A program made the translations under genes and the position numbers. Positions 10,639 to 22,091 of a stretch of 64,000 bases of DNA are shown piece after piece (position 1 is the stretch's first letter; the number at the start of each line of letters is the position of its first letter). The notes below the pieces were generated by a model. That model saw nothing but the letters and a program-made list of their open reading frames with translations. It was not told the DNA's origin and did not search any database. The stretch covers positions 25,190,740-25,254,739 of the forward strand of contig NC_077245.1 in NCBI RefSeq assembly GCF_947179165.1, given 5' to 3'. The stretch comes from Solanum dulcamara. Taxonomy: Eukaryota; Streptophyta; Magnoliopsida; Solanales; Solanaceae.

Positions 10639-12471
10639 TGTAATAACCCATAACTTAAAGTATGCCTGTGATTCATAAATGCCGATGCATCAGTGTGATA
10701 TAGGGAGAATATTGTTGCAAAGGGTTCTGAATACCAAGTAATCATTATATTAATTCATTTGAAGTGTTACACCAAAGTTACACGCCAAGGAGATCATTAA
10801 AGAAAAGGTTCAGTGTGGGGGAATATTTTAAATGATCTAATTTTTTATCTAATTTTGAACGAGTATATCTCTTAATATATAAGGAGTTAGAAGGTATACG
10901 ACCTATCAAATGAAATTTATTTGAGTCTAGTTTCTAGAATATCTCATTAATACAACTTTGGAGTAAAACATTATGGCCATTCTTCAATAGACACGTTCAC
11001 TACCCAATCATGGCGGGGCATGTGGCACTTTAAGGAAACCGGCCAAAAAGTTATGTTTTTATATTGGGACTTAGGAGTTTCATTTCATATCTTCCTAAAA
11101 GTCTATGGTTCTGTACCTAAGAGCTTTCTTTATCCTTTCTTCATAACAAATCAAGGGTTCTTCATTTCAAAACTTTCCATGCAAAGGTAAGTTGATTTCT
11201 TTGAGAATAAAGTGTCCTCCTCTCTATAGAACTTGAGATATACTTCGCCAAGTTTTTTTATTGAGGGAAAAGGTGTTATTTTGAGGAATAAAAGGAAAAG
11301 GATCTCTTCTCTTGGTTATAGAGATAAAGTTGTCAGTAAAGGAGTTTGACGACAAGACGTAAGATAGTAAGTCCCGAAGTAAGGTATGTAAAGCTAAAAC
11401 CTCTTACGCCATAAGGCACATCCCAGAGTCATATGTTCCTATTATTAATGTCATATGAGATTACATGAAGAAAATTCCTACCTTGAAAATCTTTTCATAT
11501 TGGAGGACAAATCTATAGAGTTGTATTACTCTTTTTCTAGTCAGAAAAGTCATATGTTTCACGTCACCACATGTGTCTTCAGTTAAACCTCCTAGAAGCT
11601 ATAGTGTACATATGTATCATAAAGTTAAAAGAAGAAATTGACCACATATTATCCATATATCACATAGCTATATGATTCTTAAGCTAAAGGAGATAAATAA
11701 GAAATGTTTCATGAGTTATATGATTCATGAGTTGCTTATTCCAATTCTTTGTATGCAAGTTGAGATTATAGCCTACTCTGCAGTGTAGGGTGGGTCTTTC
11801 TAGGGCCACTACGTGCGACGCTATAGTCAGTTGGAATTTCCCATCGTAGATTCACCTGACTTATACAGGCTGCAGGCATACCATACAGGAGCCCAAAGGG
11901 GCGTACCTTGATAGACCTCGTTACTCAGACTATGACATTTCACACTTGCTTATGACTGTGGGATACAAATTCCATATAGGGTTCAGATCACAGTCAGTAG
12001 GCCATCATGTAACTCCCTGATAGTTAGTTTTACAAACAGCCACAAAGTTACGTAACGAAGTAAATATATCACTTAGGCAAATTATAGGAATCTTATATAC
12101 ATAAATGAATAAGCCATGTAGCACTTGATGAGATCCCTTGAGATTGGTCACAATTCTAGTGTTGGATTGTGTCTCCTACATAAATATGCTCAAATTTGCC
12201 TATCTTGATATTTGATTCATTTCAACATTCTTACATGTCTACTTTTTATTTAGTCTGCATTACATACCAGTACATGTTTTATATATATTGATGTCCCTAT
12301 TTTTATGGCGCTGCATTAATAGTGGGCCCTTTTGTTATCTATATTTAGTATGTGTCTTGGTATATGTTCCATTGCTTATGAGTCTATAGCTTTAGTATGA
12401 GTTTACTACATATATTAGCAAGTGCTCGAATAAGTCCCCGTTGTCCGCTCCTTTCAAGCTGGGGCATGACA
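10639..12471 (+). repeat. Chromovirus 3' LTR (shorter copy)
   Basis: Begins TGTAATAACCC like the 5' LTR and ends GGGCATGACA, followed by the GGCTT duplication. It is 1,833 bp. A segment of roughly 200 bp present in the 5' LTR (about 3,720-3,950) is replaced here by a short join near 12,315-12,345. Divergence from the 5' copy is clearly visible along its length, so the insertion is not recent. Confidence 0.9.
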
Positions 12472-12476
12472 GGCTT
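12472..12476. repeat. Right target-site duplication of the chromovirus (GGCTT)
   Basis: Identical to 2,014-2,018. Sequence beyond it belongs to the Athila-like element. Confidence 0.9.
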
Positions 12477-13479
12477 GCCTTTATTTTCACACTTTAACTT
12501 TTGAATAGTTTGTTTAGGATCAATATAGGACTTTCTTAGATTTTAACGTAGGCTCGATATAGGATAAGATATATTTAGGATATAAGTGACTAACTCTCCT
12601 TGGCACTATATTTTGTTCGACCTTTCACAATCGCCCAACTTTTATTCTTTTTCCCTTATTTTCTTCACCCTTTCCTTTATAACTCCTATGTGGTGCTGAT
12701 TTTGTATTTTTTTTCTTTTTTTTTCACATTATTATTTTTATTTTATATACCACCACACACACCTACCTTGAGTATCTAATTGTTTCACACTCCATTCTTT
12801 ATTCATACCTAGGATGTTACTCCTATCTCTTCTAGCCACCCTAAACTTAGGATTTTGTCTTGAGTTGTTGCATCATGCCCTCAAAGGAACTAGGGATATA
12901 CAAAGTGATCAAAGTAATCGTGGGAAGGTGAACAATGTAATTAAAGAAAAGTCTCAAGATTTTAAGGGATTCCTTCTTTCAATTTGGTAGGCATTTTTAG
13001 GCTAAAGTGGACTATCACAAAAATGACTTATGACCCTTTCCTAACCAAGATATTCAATAGTTTCAGTGCGACTAATCGGGCAAGTTCTAGCTAATATATG
13101 CAAAGTAAGTACTAGGAAATGCAGCTCACTCATTCATGGAACATAATCTACACTATCTAGCACTGGTCGACATATTCATTTCCTAGCAAGTAAATCATTA
13201 ACATGCCAATATCTTAAATTTCATGCAAGGATCCTACAAAGTCAACTTTTCACAGTAAGGGTACACAAAACACGACATTTAAATTTAAAACAGGGTCAAA
13301 ATTTTGTTTCTGGGCTTCATGCACACTCCAAGACTCTTTGTATTTAAGCAACATATAAACAACCTAAACATATCATTTCTACTAGATACTACACTTGAGA
13401 GAAAAGAAAGATGACAAGAAAAACTCCCAAGTGGTCAGGATGCCCCACCCCTACGAAAAGGTTGTGCATTGTCCTCAAT
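12477..13479 (-). mobile_element. Non-coding internal region of the Athila-like element
   Basis: Continuation of the Athila-like internal DNA beyond the chromovirus. AT-rich with pyrimidine stretches (12,690-12,730). No convincing frame on either strand. Confidence 0.5.
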
Positions 13480-15435
13480 GCACTTCAACAAAATCTTAAT
13501 AAAAATAGTAGGGAGTGATCATACCTGATACGCCTTAGGCATCAGGTGGATTCGAAGTGGCACTAGTGGTGGCTGGTACGCTTAATGATGTAGGTTATCC
13601 CGAAAGATCATCTCCCATAGCAGTAGTGTGTATGCCTGCAGTCACCCCAACAATAGAAACCTCTGTGTATTGGGTTGAGGCTACTCCACTAGCTGAAGCC
13701 CCAACCTCGTGGACTTAATCCATTATCGTTCTTGATCTTCCCTTTCTTTTTCTTCTCTTCTCAATGCCCTTGTATCCCTTCGCAACCACTTAGACTCATC
13801 TTCTGATGTGTCATTAGGAGTACTAGATCAATCACGATGTTTCTTTCCCTTTTTATTAGGCTCGAGTGTCAGAACCATACCCTAAACCTCATCCAACCTG
13901 CTCGTCTCTTGAGGAGTGACGAATAACTGCATCAGCACATCAGTAGCAATAGAGGGGTCATGGTGGCTAATTTTTTTATCAACTTTGGTAGCTCTTCTTT
14001 TGTTGCCGCTAGCTATGCACGTATCAAGTGAACCTCAAGTCTGCCTAGATTGTTTATCCGGTTGGTGAGATGTTCCTCCAAACTATCAAATCTACCTTGC
14101 ATGGAACCAATCTCTTGTGGGAGCTCATAGGGAAATCTATCCTTCACCACTCAGACTTTGTCCTAGATTACTCTTAGTAGTTGCTCGATGACTTGGTTAA
14201 GTAATGCCCTAGTATGGTGATCTGTTACCAACTTTTCAAGAAAGGCATAAGGTACTTTGACCAACATACCTATATCAGTGGATGTCAAAGTAGGTGGCCT
14301 ACTCTTACTTATAGGATGCTCGGTAGCCTCATCAGTAGGTGAAGCAGTAGAAACCCCTCCAAATATAGCATGGTAGGCAATAGACTCGGAGTGATAGATA
14401 CTGAAAGTGTAGGCTAAGCTATTTTTACCTTATATAGCGGGTTGTCCATACCTTTGATCAATGTTGCATTTGTGGACATAGTGATGGTGGTTCGGGGATT
14501 AAAAACACATCTAAGTGGGACTTCGGTATGTTCACACTATGTCCGACTCAAGCATGGAAAAGGGAGGTTGGTTCTTGTTTGTGACCAAAAAGTGTCAGTT
14601 TGCATACAACTCAGTTATTGGCAGTGCTTTGAATTCTAGCTTGTGTAAAAATTGAAGGATGGTAGCCTCTGATATATCAGCACTCACCCCCCGCATTTGG
14701 ACATGATCTAGCGGTGGCAATTTCATAGATAATTCTTTCTTCTTCTTCTTAGATGACTCACTCTTGATGGAATTTAATAATATGGCAGCGTATGTGGCGT
14801 AGAAATCTTGAGTGAGCCGCTAACCATAATACCCTTGAGGTCTGATCATCTACACAAATTGATGCTTCTCGAGCAACTATTTAATTTTAGGCATCGCTGT
14901 AAGATTTTTAGTGATGACCTGAGTCTCCAGTATAATTGCTCTTCTTTCATTGCCAGTGGACCTTTTATAGATTCCATGATCAAAAATTTCTCTTGGGGCA
15001 CCGACCACCTATTTTGTAGAAAATTAATGAGTTAACAATGGGAAATCAGATCAATTTCTTTTTTTGCGGTAATCTTCTCGATGCTATCCTCGCTTGCTTC
15101 CTCCTCATCACTACACGAGACACTTTAATTTTCCCTAAACTTTTCTTCTTCAGCATTATTCTCATTTTTAGAGCCATCCTCGTTACTCAAACCCATAACC
15201 TTCTATTCATACTGGAGGGAGTGGTTTTGGCCTAAACTGTAGTTTTAGCTCTTATGGTGTGGGGTGGATGTGGAGAAACAGTTGTGGTGCATTGAACCTT
15301 TAAACTAGTAGAGAAACCGCTTCCCGACTCATCATCTATGTTGTCAGCTATCTTCTCGGAGGGTAAGTCATAAAGTTCAGACTGTGGAGTATCACAAGAT
15401 GTTGCCGACTTCCGCTTGGAGCCATTTTACTTGTG
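13480..15435 (-). pseudogene. Env-like / extra ORF remnant downstream of integrase
   Basis: On the minus strand a broken frame starts near 15,430 with MAPSGSRQH-like residues and passes through a basic patch (SKKKKKELSMKLPPLDHVQM, about 14,680-14,760) and RGVSADISEATILQFL. It then enters a Gln/Glu/Arg-rich, probably coiled-coil stretch (about 14,000-14,250). Many stops interrupt it. In Athila elements the extra gene lies between integrase and the 3' LTR, exactly here, and is sometimes described as env-like. I see no dependable membrane anchor or signal peptide, so the env label is positional only. Confidence 0.5.
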
Positions 15436-16849
15436 GAGTGAAAGTTAAAAGTAGGAAACATTTGTTAATCAAGGACACAAACGGGTATTCTGACTTCCTC
15501 TATGTAATATAATACAAAAGTGACGATGTCCTTTCAGAATGTTGTCACTCAATCTATCATTGGGAACTCGCACGTAAACTAAAAATGTAAAAAAAAACTC
15601 ATAGTTATTTTTAACTTTTTTATATATATACGGTGACCTTCATGGAACGCTAAAAGTTATACATTTCGTGAAAGGTTTTGTGAACTAATGCCTTTGAAAT
15701 TTTGCTTAGTGTGAGTTCATGGTTTATCTTACTGGCCGTGAAGAACTCCACGACCCGTGAAACCTTCCATGTACCCACACTTGGCAAATTCTCCTTAGTC
15801 AAAGTTGCAGGCACCCCCATGGTCCATGAAATATTTTACGGCTCGTGAAGATGGTTCTTTTTCTAGACTTAAACCTTTTCTACTTTTTTGAAAACTCTAA
15901 TCCATTTGATGAAAAACAATTCACTTTGCTCACATGATTTGCAGTGATTACACACAACCACACCAAATTTTTTGACTCTATATGCATACAATCAGGGTTC
16001 CCACACCAATCTACCCTAAAATCATACTTTTTGCCAAAACCAATCAACCCTAATTCCACAATCATAAACTAGTAAAGAAATTCAGAGCTCCACACTTACT
16101 TCAAATGATTTGAATTGTACCCTAAGGATGATAATGGTATTGAAGATGGAGAGTATGGATTTTTTAGAACCACACTTTGCATATATTGTTTCTAATTGAC
16201 GTGGGCCAATGGGAAAAGTATTATTTTGCTTGTCGGTTGTGGAAGAATAGAAGAGTCCAAATATAGAATAGAAAGAGATAGTTCAACCCACTTTTTTCAA
16301 ATTGGGTGTGAAAACTCTTTTTGTTTTAGTGAATTTGGGTGCGGGTTGAACCGGGTCAGGTCGAAGTATGTTTGACTGGCCTAGGTTTCAAGGATCGTAT
16401 AAGAGTTCGTGAAGATCTATATGGGCCATTAACCTCTCCGTAGACAAAGAGTTGAGCAAAACTTACCTGGGGTTCATGGGAGGGTAAACAGTCTGTGAAA
16501 ATCACCACAGGATGTAACACCTAAATCCTGGGATTCACATGTTACCTTCACACCAGGCACCACAGGTCGTGATGACTTATACGTTCTTTATAGGTTCTTG
16601 TGGTAGTTTGGCTCCTCCTAAATATTAATGTTTTCTCCTTTTATTGATTCTTGCAATAACTAAATGTATTGTGACACTATAAATGTTGAAACAAAGCTTT
16701 AAACTACTAATACAATGACAACCCATGGGTTGCCTCCTAAGTAGTGCCTAATTTAATGTTGCGGAATGATGTAGGTCACTTGATTACTCATACTTTATCA
16801 AGTTGGATCTCTTCAACTATATTCACCTCTTCTTGGGATTCTAAGTATA
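15436..16849 (-). mobile_element. Non-coding spacer between integrase and the extra ORF
   Basis: AT-rich sequence with repeated TTCGTGAA / CCATGAA-like phrases, also present in the LTR (for example around 23,100-23,420). No open frame on either strand that resembles a known protein. Confidence 0.45.
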
Positions 16850-17900
16850 TCTTTATACGCTGCCTGTTCACCTTAAACTTATGACCATCCCGTGCTTTGA
16901 TCTTTGATTTCACCATATGGAAATGCTAGCGCTACATTTAAGGGTCCGAACCATTTTAATTTTATCCTGCCCAGAAACAACCTAAGTCTAGAATTCAATA
17001 GCAACAACAAGTCCCTAGGACTAAATTCTTTCTTCTCAATACGTCGGTAAGATACATTTTCATTATTTCATTATAGTGAACGTCCCTTTCGTAAGCCTTC
17101 AACTGGAACTCATCCATCTCATTTATCTACTCTAACCTCATGTTTGTGGCTTCTCTTCAATTCAAATTCAACTTCTTGAGTGACATAGTGAATTATGCTC
17201 TAACTCTAAAGGCAAGTGACATGCCTTGTGAAACACTAACTAGTATGGTGACATACTAATGGGTGTTTTAAATGTTGTTTGGTATGCTCATAGTGCATCA
17301 TTGAGCTTTCTTGATCAATCTGTTCTATTGATATTTACAAACTTCGCCAAAGTTTCTTTGATTTCCCCGTTGGACACTTCGACTTGTCCACTTGACTTTG
17401 GATGGTATGCAGTAGCCACTTTATGTTGCTTCACACCATATTTGGCTAGCAAAGTCTTGAAGATCTTATTACAAAAATACTACCCTCCATCACTAAGATT
17501 CTTCTTCAAGAACCCAGCAATGCTCTTACCATCATCATCAACCAAGGCTACTGCTTCAACCCATTTGGAGACATAGTAGACTGCAACCAAGATGTTCTTC
17601 AACCCATAAGAACTCATAAATATCCCTATGAAGTCAATCCCCCCATACATCAAAGAGTTCTACTATTAAGATTGGAGTCATAGGCAGCTCTTGGCGCCTT
17701 AAATATTGCACCTTGCCTTTTGCATTTATCACAACTCTTTGCCAAATTATATGCATCTCGGTAAATGGTGGTCCAATAGTAACCACATCAGAACACCTTT
17801 TGAGCATTCCGAGCTCCACTATGATGTCCACCAACCAGAGAAGAGAGTCAAGATTCTAGTATACTTAGCATTTCAACTTTCGACATACACCACCTGATCA
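16850..17900 (-). pseudogene. Athila-like integrase remnant
   Basis: The minus-strand reading from about 17,870 gives the end of the zinc domain and linker ([20 protein letters not shown], a typical Athila/Tat signature), then VSKWVEAVALVDDDGKS, SDGG (core D35E loop), [20 protein letters not shown] with [11 protein letters not shown], and LNDALWAYQTTFKTPISMSP. Multiple frameshifts occur. The order of blocks is normal for a gypsy integrase core. Confidence 0.82.
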
Positions 17901-18064
17901 AATTATCAGCACACAACCAAAATGAGTATTCCTCATCCGAAAACTATTTGTTAACAGCATGAAAAATCTTCTTCCTTTGTTGGAATGTCAGGTATTCAGG
18001 CATTAAATCGCTAACAAGATAATTGGCATGTCAGCATACCAAATAAAGGGATCAAGAGTAGCGG

Positions 18065-18600
18065 CTAATACCTGCTCATTTGAGAATGAGTCATCAATCT
18101 CAAGCTCGCATCCATCTCTTTCTCTGTCTCTAACCCTAACAAGTGATCTGCGACATGGTTTTCATACCCCTTTCCGTCTTTGTCTTCAAAATTAAATTCT
18201 TGTAGCAGGAGAACCCATCTGATCAGCCTCAACTTTGCATATTTTTTCACCATTAAGTAACCCAGGGTGGTATGATTGGTGTGCACAATAAATGTTGTAC
18301 CCAGAAGGTACGCTTTGAACTTTTCAACGACATACCAACAACAAGCAATTATTGATCAATAACAATATAATTCTTCTGGCCTTGTTCAGTGCTTTACTTG
18401 TGTAGTATATGAGCTGAAAAATCTTAGTACACCTTTTCCCTAGCACAACCCCCAAAGCAACACCGCTGACATCACATGTTACCTCAAATAATTCAGACCA
18501 ATCAGAGCAATAATGATTGGAGCTAAAATTAACTTCTCCTTCAGACACTGGAATTCCTTCATACATGCATCATCAAAATTGAACTTAATCTCCTTCTCCA
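18065..18600 (-). pseudogene. Athila-like RNase H remnant
   Basis: The segment 18,324-18,566 contains SELFEVTCDVSGVALGVVLG and IFQLIYYTSKALNKA, the first half of RNase H. The segment 18,065-18,286 contains HTNHTTLGYLMVKKYAKLRL, IRWVLLLQEFNFE and ENHVADHLLGLE, the second half. They are separated by a frame break. The motifs are those of the Athila/Tat lineage rather than chromoviruses. Confidence 0.82.
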
Positions 18601-18639
18601 ATAATTTTCTCAAAGGGTGTGCAATCTCTGAGAAGTCCT

Positions 18640-19420
18640 TGATAAATTATTCATAAAAGCCTACATACCCAAAGAAGTTTCAGATACCTTTCATAGAGAT
18701 AGAATGGGATAGCTACTCAATAACCTCAATTTTAGCCTTTTCCACCTCTAAACCATTCTTAGAAATTTTGTAACCCAGTACTACACCGTCTTTGACTATG
18801 AAGTGGCACTTTTCCTAGTTAAGAACAAGGTTAGCCTCCTCGCACTTCTATAGTGCCCTACTAAGATTTAACAAACAATCAACAAAAGTATCTCCTACTA
18901 TAAAAAAAACTCATCCATAAATAACACGAGCATATCCTCAACCATGTCCAAAAAAATAGACATTATGCACCTCTAGAATGTGGCAGGAGCATTATACAAT
19001 CCAGATGGCATGTGGTTGAATGCCAATGTGCCATAAGGACATGTAAAAGTCATTTTCTCTTGATCCTCTAGGGCAACATAAATCTGATTATAGTCAAAAT
19101 ACCCATCCAGAAAGCAATACCAACCTATACCTACCAATATGTCTAGTATTTGGTCCTTGAACGACATCAATAAATGGTCCTTTAAAGTCTAGTTGTTTAG
19201 CTTTCGGTAATCCATGAACATACGCTAAGCTGCGACTGTTCGCCACTACTATCATTCCTCCCTTCTTAGGGACACATTACATAAGGTTGACACATCTACT
19301 GTTTCAGAATGGTTTAGTACACTTGCATCTAGCCACTTAATCATTTCCTTTTTTCACCACCTCTTGTATTGGTGGGTTCAACCTCCACTAATACTCTATG
19401 TATGGGATAATATCTTCTTC
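18640..19420 (-). pseudogene. Athila-like reverse transcriptase remnant
   Basis: The segment 18,973-19,170 reads WYCFLDGYFDYNQIYVALED, QEKMTFTCPYGTLAFNHMPS and GLYNAPATF, strongly diagnostic of Athila/Tat RT. The polymerase box follows in another frame at about 18,905-18,935 as VLFMDEFF, where FMDDF is normal, so one catalytic aspartate is glutamate. Upstream, the fingers (19,200-19,420) are fragmentary. Confidence 0.83.
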
Positions 19421-19423
19421 TAG

Positions 19424-19909
19424 CTAAATATTGTGAGTGAAAATACCAGGAAGTATGTCTCTAATGTCAGCAATGGTCCATCGAATTGCTTTCTTGAATC
19501 TCTGCAATAACTTCACAAGTGCGTTAATCTGATCCACACTCAAATATGCTTTCACAATAACTAATAAAGTGTTATCTTGACCAAAGAATACATACCTGAG
19601 ATAACAAGGCAGCTCTTTCAATTCTAGCACAAGCAGCTCTTCAATAAATGGATTGGATGATGGAGTTGGCCTATTTTTGAGATCAAGATCTATCTTTTTA
19701 GTGGTGTAAGGGTGTGATCCCATGCCTTGTAAAGTATTCACGGTTTCTTCGTAACCCTCCATATAGTCGCCATCAAAGTTCATAATTATGTTACCTAAGG
19801 TCTCAATAACAAAATTTTCTTCGATGGACACCTTAATCACCCCTTTATAATCTATGTCGATCACGGACATCAAAGTCATATCTCTAGGCTGCTTTATCAA
19901 TTCACACAC
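19424..19909 (-). pseudogene. Athila-like protease-RT linker, longest open piece
   Basis: A 161-codon open segment carrying LKELPCYLRYVFFGQDNTLL and VKLLQRFKKAIRWTIADIRD, matching the conserved LKxLPxHLRYxFLG / LLRxxKxAIGWTIADI block just upstream of the RT fingers. It is the least damaged part of this element but ends at a stop before the RT. Confidence 0.75.
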
Positions 19910-20235
19910 ATTAAACTTTACCTCTTCATTGTTTAATCAAAAGGTAAGCTTACCGCTTTCCATATCGACTAGTGTTTTGCCTGTGGCAAAAAATGACCTT
20001 TCCAAAATTATGGGAACCTCAAAATCAACCTCACAATCTAGGATGACAAAGTCGGCCAAGAAGATGAGCTTATCAACTTTTACCAACATATCACAAAAAA
20101 TTCTCATGGGCCTTTTGACTGATCGGTCATCCATTAACAATCTCATTATAGTCATTTTAGGGATTCCAAGCCCAACTGCCTGTATATAGCTAGTGACATC
20201 ATATTTATGCTAGCTCCCAGATCGCATAATGCCCT
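19910..20235 (-). pseudogene. Athila-like aspartic protease remnant
   Basis: DLGASINMM (about 20,190-20,230) holds the active-site D-x-G-A motif. A frameshift follows, then the flap and C-terminal part (KLIFLADFVILDCEVDFEVP, IILERSFFATGKTLVDMESG) at 19,937-20,155. This arrangement, with VDMExGxLTF at the end, is standard for Athila-type proteases. Confidence 0.8.
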
Positions 20236-20559
20236 CTCAAAGTTAAATGCGTTAATTCTGCATGGAATGGTGAACGCGTGTAAATCTTTGTTTTTTTCCA
20301 CCAACGACATTGTAGCAATAAAACTACAATGTGTAGATTATTTGCTAGCTCAAAACTGACTGTTCTCTTCTTTGTGACTAGGTCCTTCATGAACTTAGCT
20401 TATTTGGGCATTTTCCCTAACACTTCTACCAAAGTAACATTCATTGAGAGTTCCTTAAGCCTTGAGATGAACTTCAAGAACTTACCATCTTCAACTTTCT
20501 TTTTCAACCTGTGTGGGAATAGTGGTGGTAGTTTCTGAACTTACCTCCAGCTCTTTGAT

Positions 20560-22060
20560 AGATGTAGAATGTGAATCCACTAGCTGACTCATGTTGGACA
20601 TATCACCTTTTAGCTCTTTTACACTAGCTTCTATAGATTCCACCTTCTACAGCACCTTAGCCTGCATATCTTCCATTCTTTAGCAACTTATTCCATTTCC
20701 AACCCGGTCTCTATTTTTGGGAGGCACATAAACACCACTTCAATCATTTTTGTAGCTATCCTTGTTCTGCCAGGTTCCTTGATCATAGTTTCCTTCCCTA
20801 TCATAATATCCATCCTTCTGATAGTTCCAACCTTGGTTTCCAAAATTGTAGTTTTAGAAACCCCTCTAGTTGTTCAATTTCTTTGGTTTCTCATCATAGT
20901 CGAAGTCTGGATCATTATATCGACTTGCACCCCGTACTGTATTTACCTTCACTGCACCTCATGATAGTAAGCACTTTCTTAGCAGATCCATCTTAGTTTT
21001 AATATGAGCCATGTCTTGGTCTCTCTCTTCTTCTCTCCATCGCTGCTCTGCTGACATCTTAAATGTATAGCTAATCCCTCCAACTTTGGATTCTATCGTG
21101 TGCTAGGATCTATTATTCTTTGAGACCTTATCTAATATAGCGGCAGCTTCTGGAAAAGTTTTGGACATAAATGATCCTCCATAGACTCATCACTAACATG
21201 TTTATTCACAAAGTTACATGATCTATAAAAATTTCCATCATATGATCATGTGTTGGCTTGTTGTTCAAACATTGCTTCAGCTTTTGGCTAAATCTTAACT
21301 AAGAATCATGTAACGCTTCAGAAGGTAGTTGCTTGTGGTTGTTAATCTCATCCTTCAACTACAAATTCTTTGAGGGCGGGAGGAACCTTTCCAGAAATGT
21401 TTCTCTCAATTCCCTTCAAATGGTGATGGAATCGCATGGAAGCTTATTTAAACATTTTATTGCCTCCCCAGATAGATATAATGAGAATAATCTTAACCGA
21501 ATTATTTTTTGGTTGACACCAGGGATCTCAGAAGACTTGCACATGGCTACGAAGTTCATTAAATGCTGATTTGGTCATCTCCAACTACTCCTCTAAACAA
21601 TCCTTTCAAGTTCAGAAGTTGAAGCATAATACTCGTTATGGTAAACTTCACGCCGAGTGGTAATAATGGAAGAATAATAGCCTCGGTGGTTTCGAATCCA
21701 TTCATATCTGGATCATCATCATCCAAAGCAAAATCAACAGGTAGTTTCCCCTACCTCTCGGTGTTGGCTGACGATGATGAGGAGCTAACCCATCATCTAC
21801 AACTTCATGTTCATCCCCTGAATTTTCATTCTTACCATTTTTAGCCTGGCTTGAGCCTCAACAAGTTCTCTCAACCTCATTGCTTCACGCTCTTGTGCAT
21901 TGATTTTGCGAATTTATTTTTGAAGCTCGGGACCATAAGGGATCAGTGGTTTACCCTTACATCAGGTTTTGGGGATGCAATAACTTGTACCCTACAGAAA
22001 TAAAAATAAAATTAGAAAATAGGACTACAAATTAAAATAACTACTAATAGAGTATTTCAA
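20560..22060 (-). pseudogene. Athila-like gag remnant
   Basis: From the PBS leftward, the minus strand reads an N-terminal INAQEREAMRLRELVEAQAK start region (about 21,850-21,910). Then comes the retrotransposon gag core (IRLRLFSLYLSGEAIKCLNK, RRELRETFLERFLPPSKN, about 21,310-21,560) and a Gly/Asn/Tyr-rich stretch (NYGNQGWNYQKDGYYDREGN, about 20,780-20,850). It ends in a coiled-coil-like tail (VESIEASVKELKGDMSNMSQ, about 20,590-20,650). No CCHC knuckle is evident. Several stops and frame changes interrupt it. Confidence 0.78.
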
Positions 22061-22068
22061 AGTGGTAT

Positions 22069-22086
22069 TCCCCGGCAACGACACCA
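22069..22086 (-). promoter_or_regulatory. Primer binding site, tRNA-Asp type
   Basis: The minus strand reads TGGTGTCGTTGCCGGGGA, next to the 5' LTR end. It matches the 3' end of plant tRNA-Asp (TGGCGCCGTTGCCGGGGA) except at two positions. An Asp primer is the hallmark of Athila elements. Confidence 0.85.
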
Positions 22087-22091
22087 AAATT

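Larger units (their letters stand above)
2019..12471 (+). mobile_element. Chromodomain Ty3/gypsy retrotransposon (chromovirus), degenerate but with intact ends
   Basis: LTR (2,019-4,078), PBS resembling the initiator-tRNA-Met site, gag with CCHC, protease, RT, RNase H, integrase, a chromodomain-like tail, a G-rich tract and LTR (10,639-12,471), all on the plus strand. The element is flanked by GGCTT duplications. Integrase placed after RNase H defines Ty3/gypsy, and the C-terminal chromodomain defines the chromovirus branch. Tekay/Del-like is my best guess. Stops occur in every domain and the RNase H is split by a solo LTR at 6,455-8,442. It inserted into the 3' internal part of the Athila-like element. 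Confidence 0.88.
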
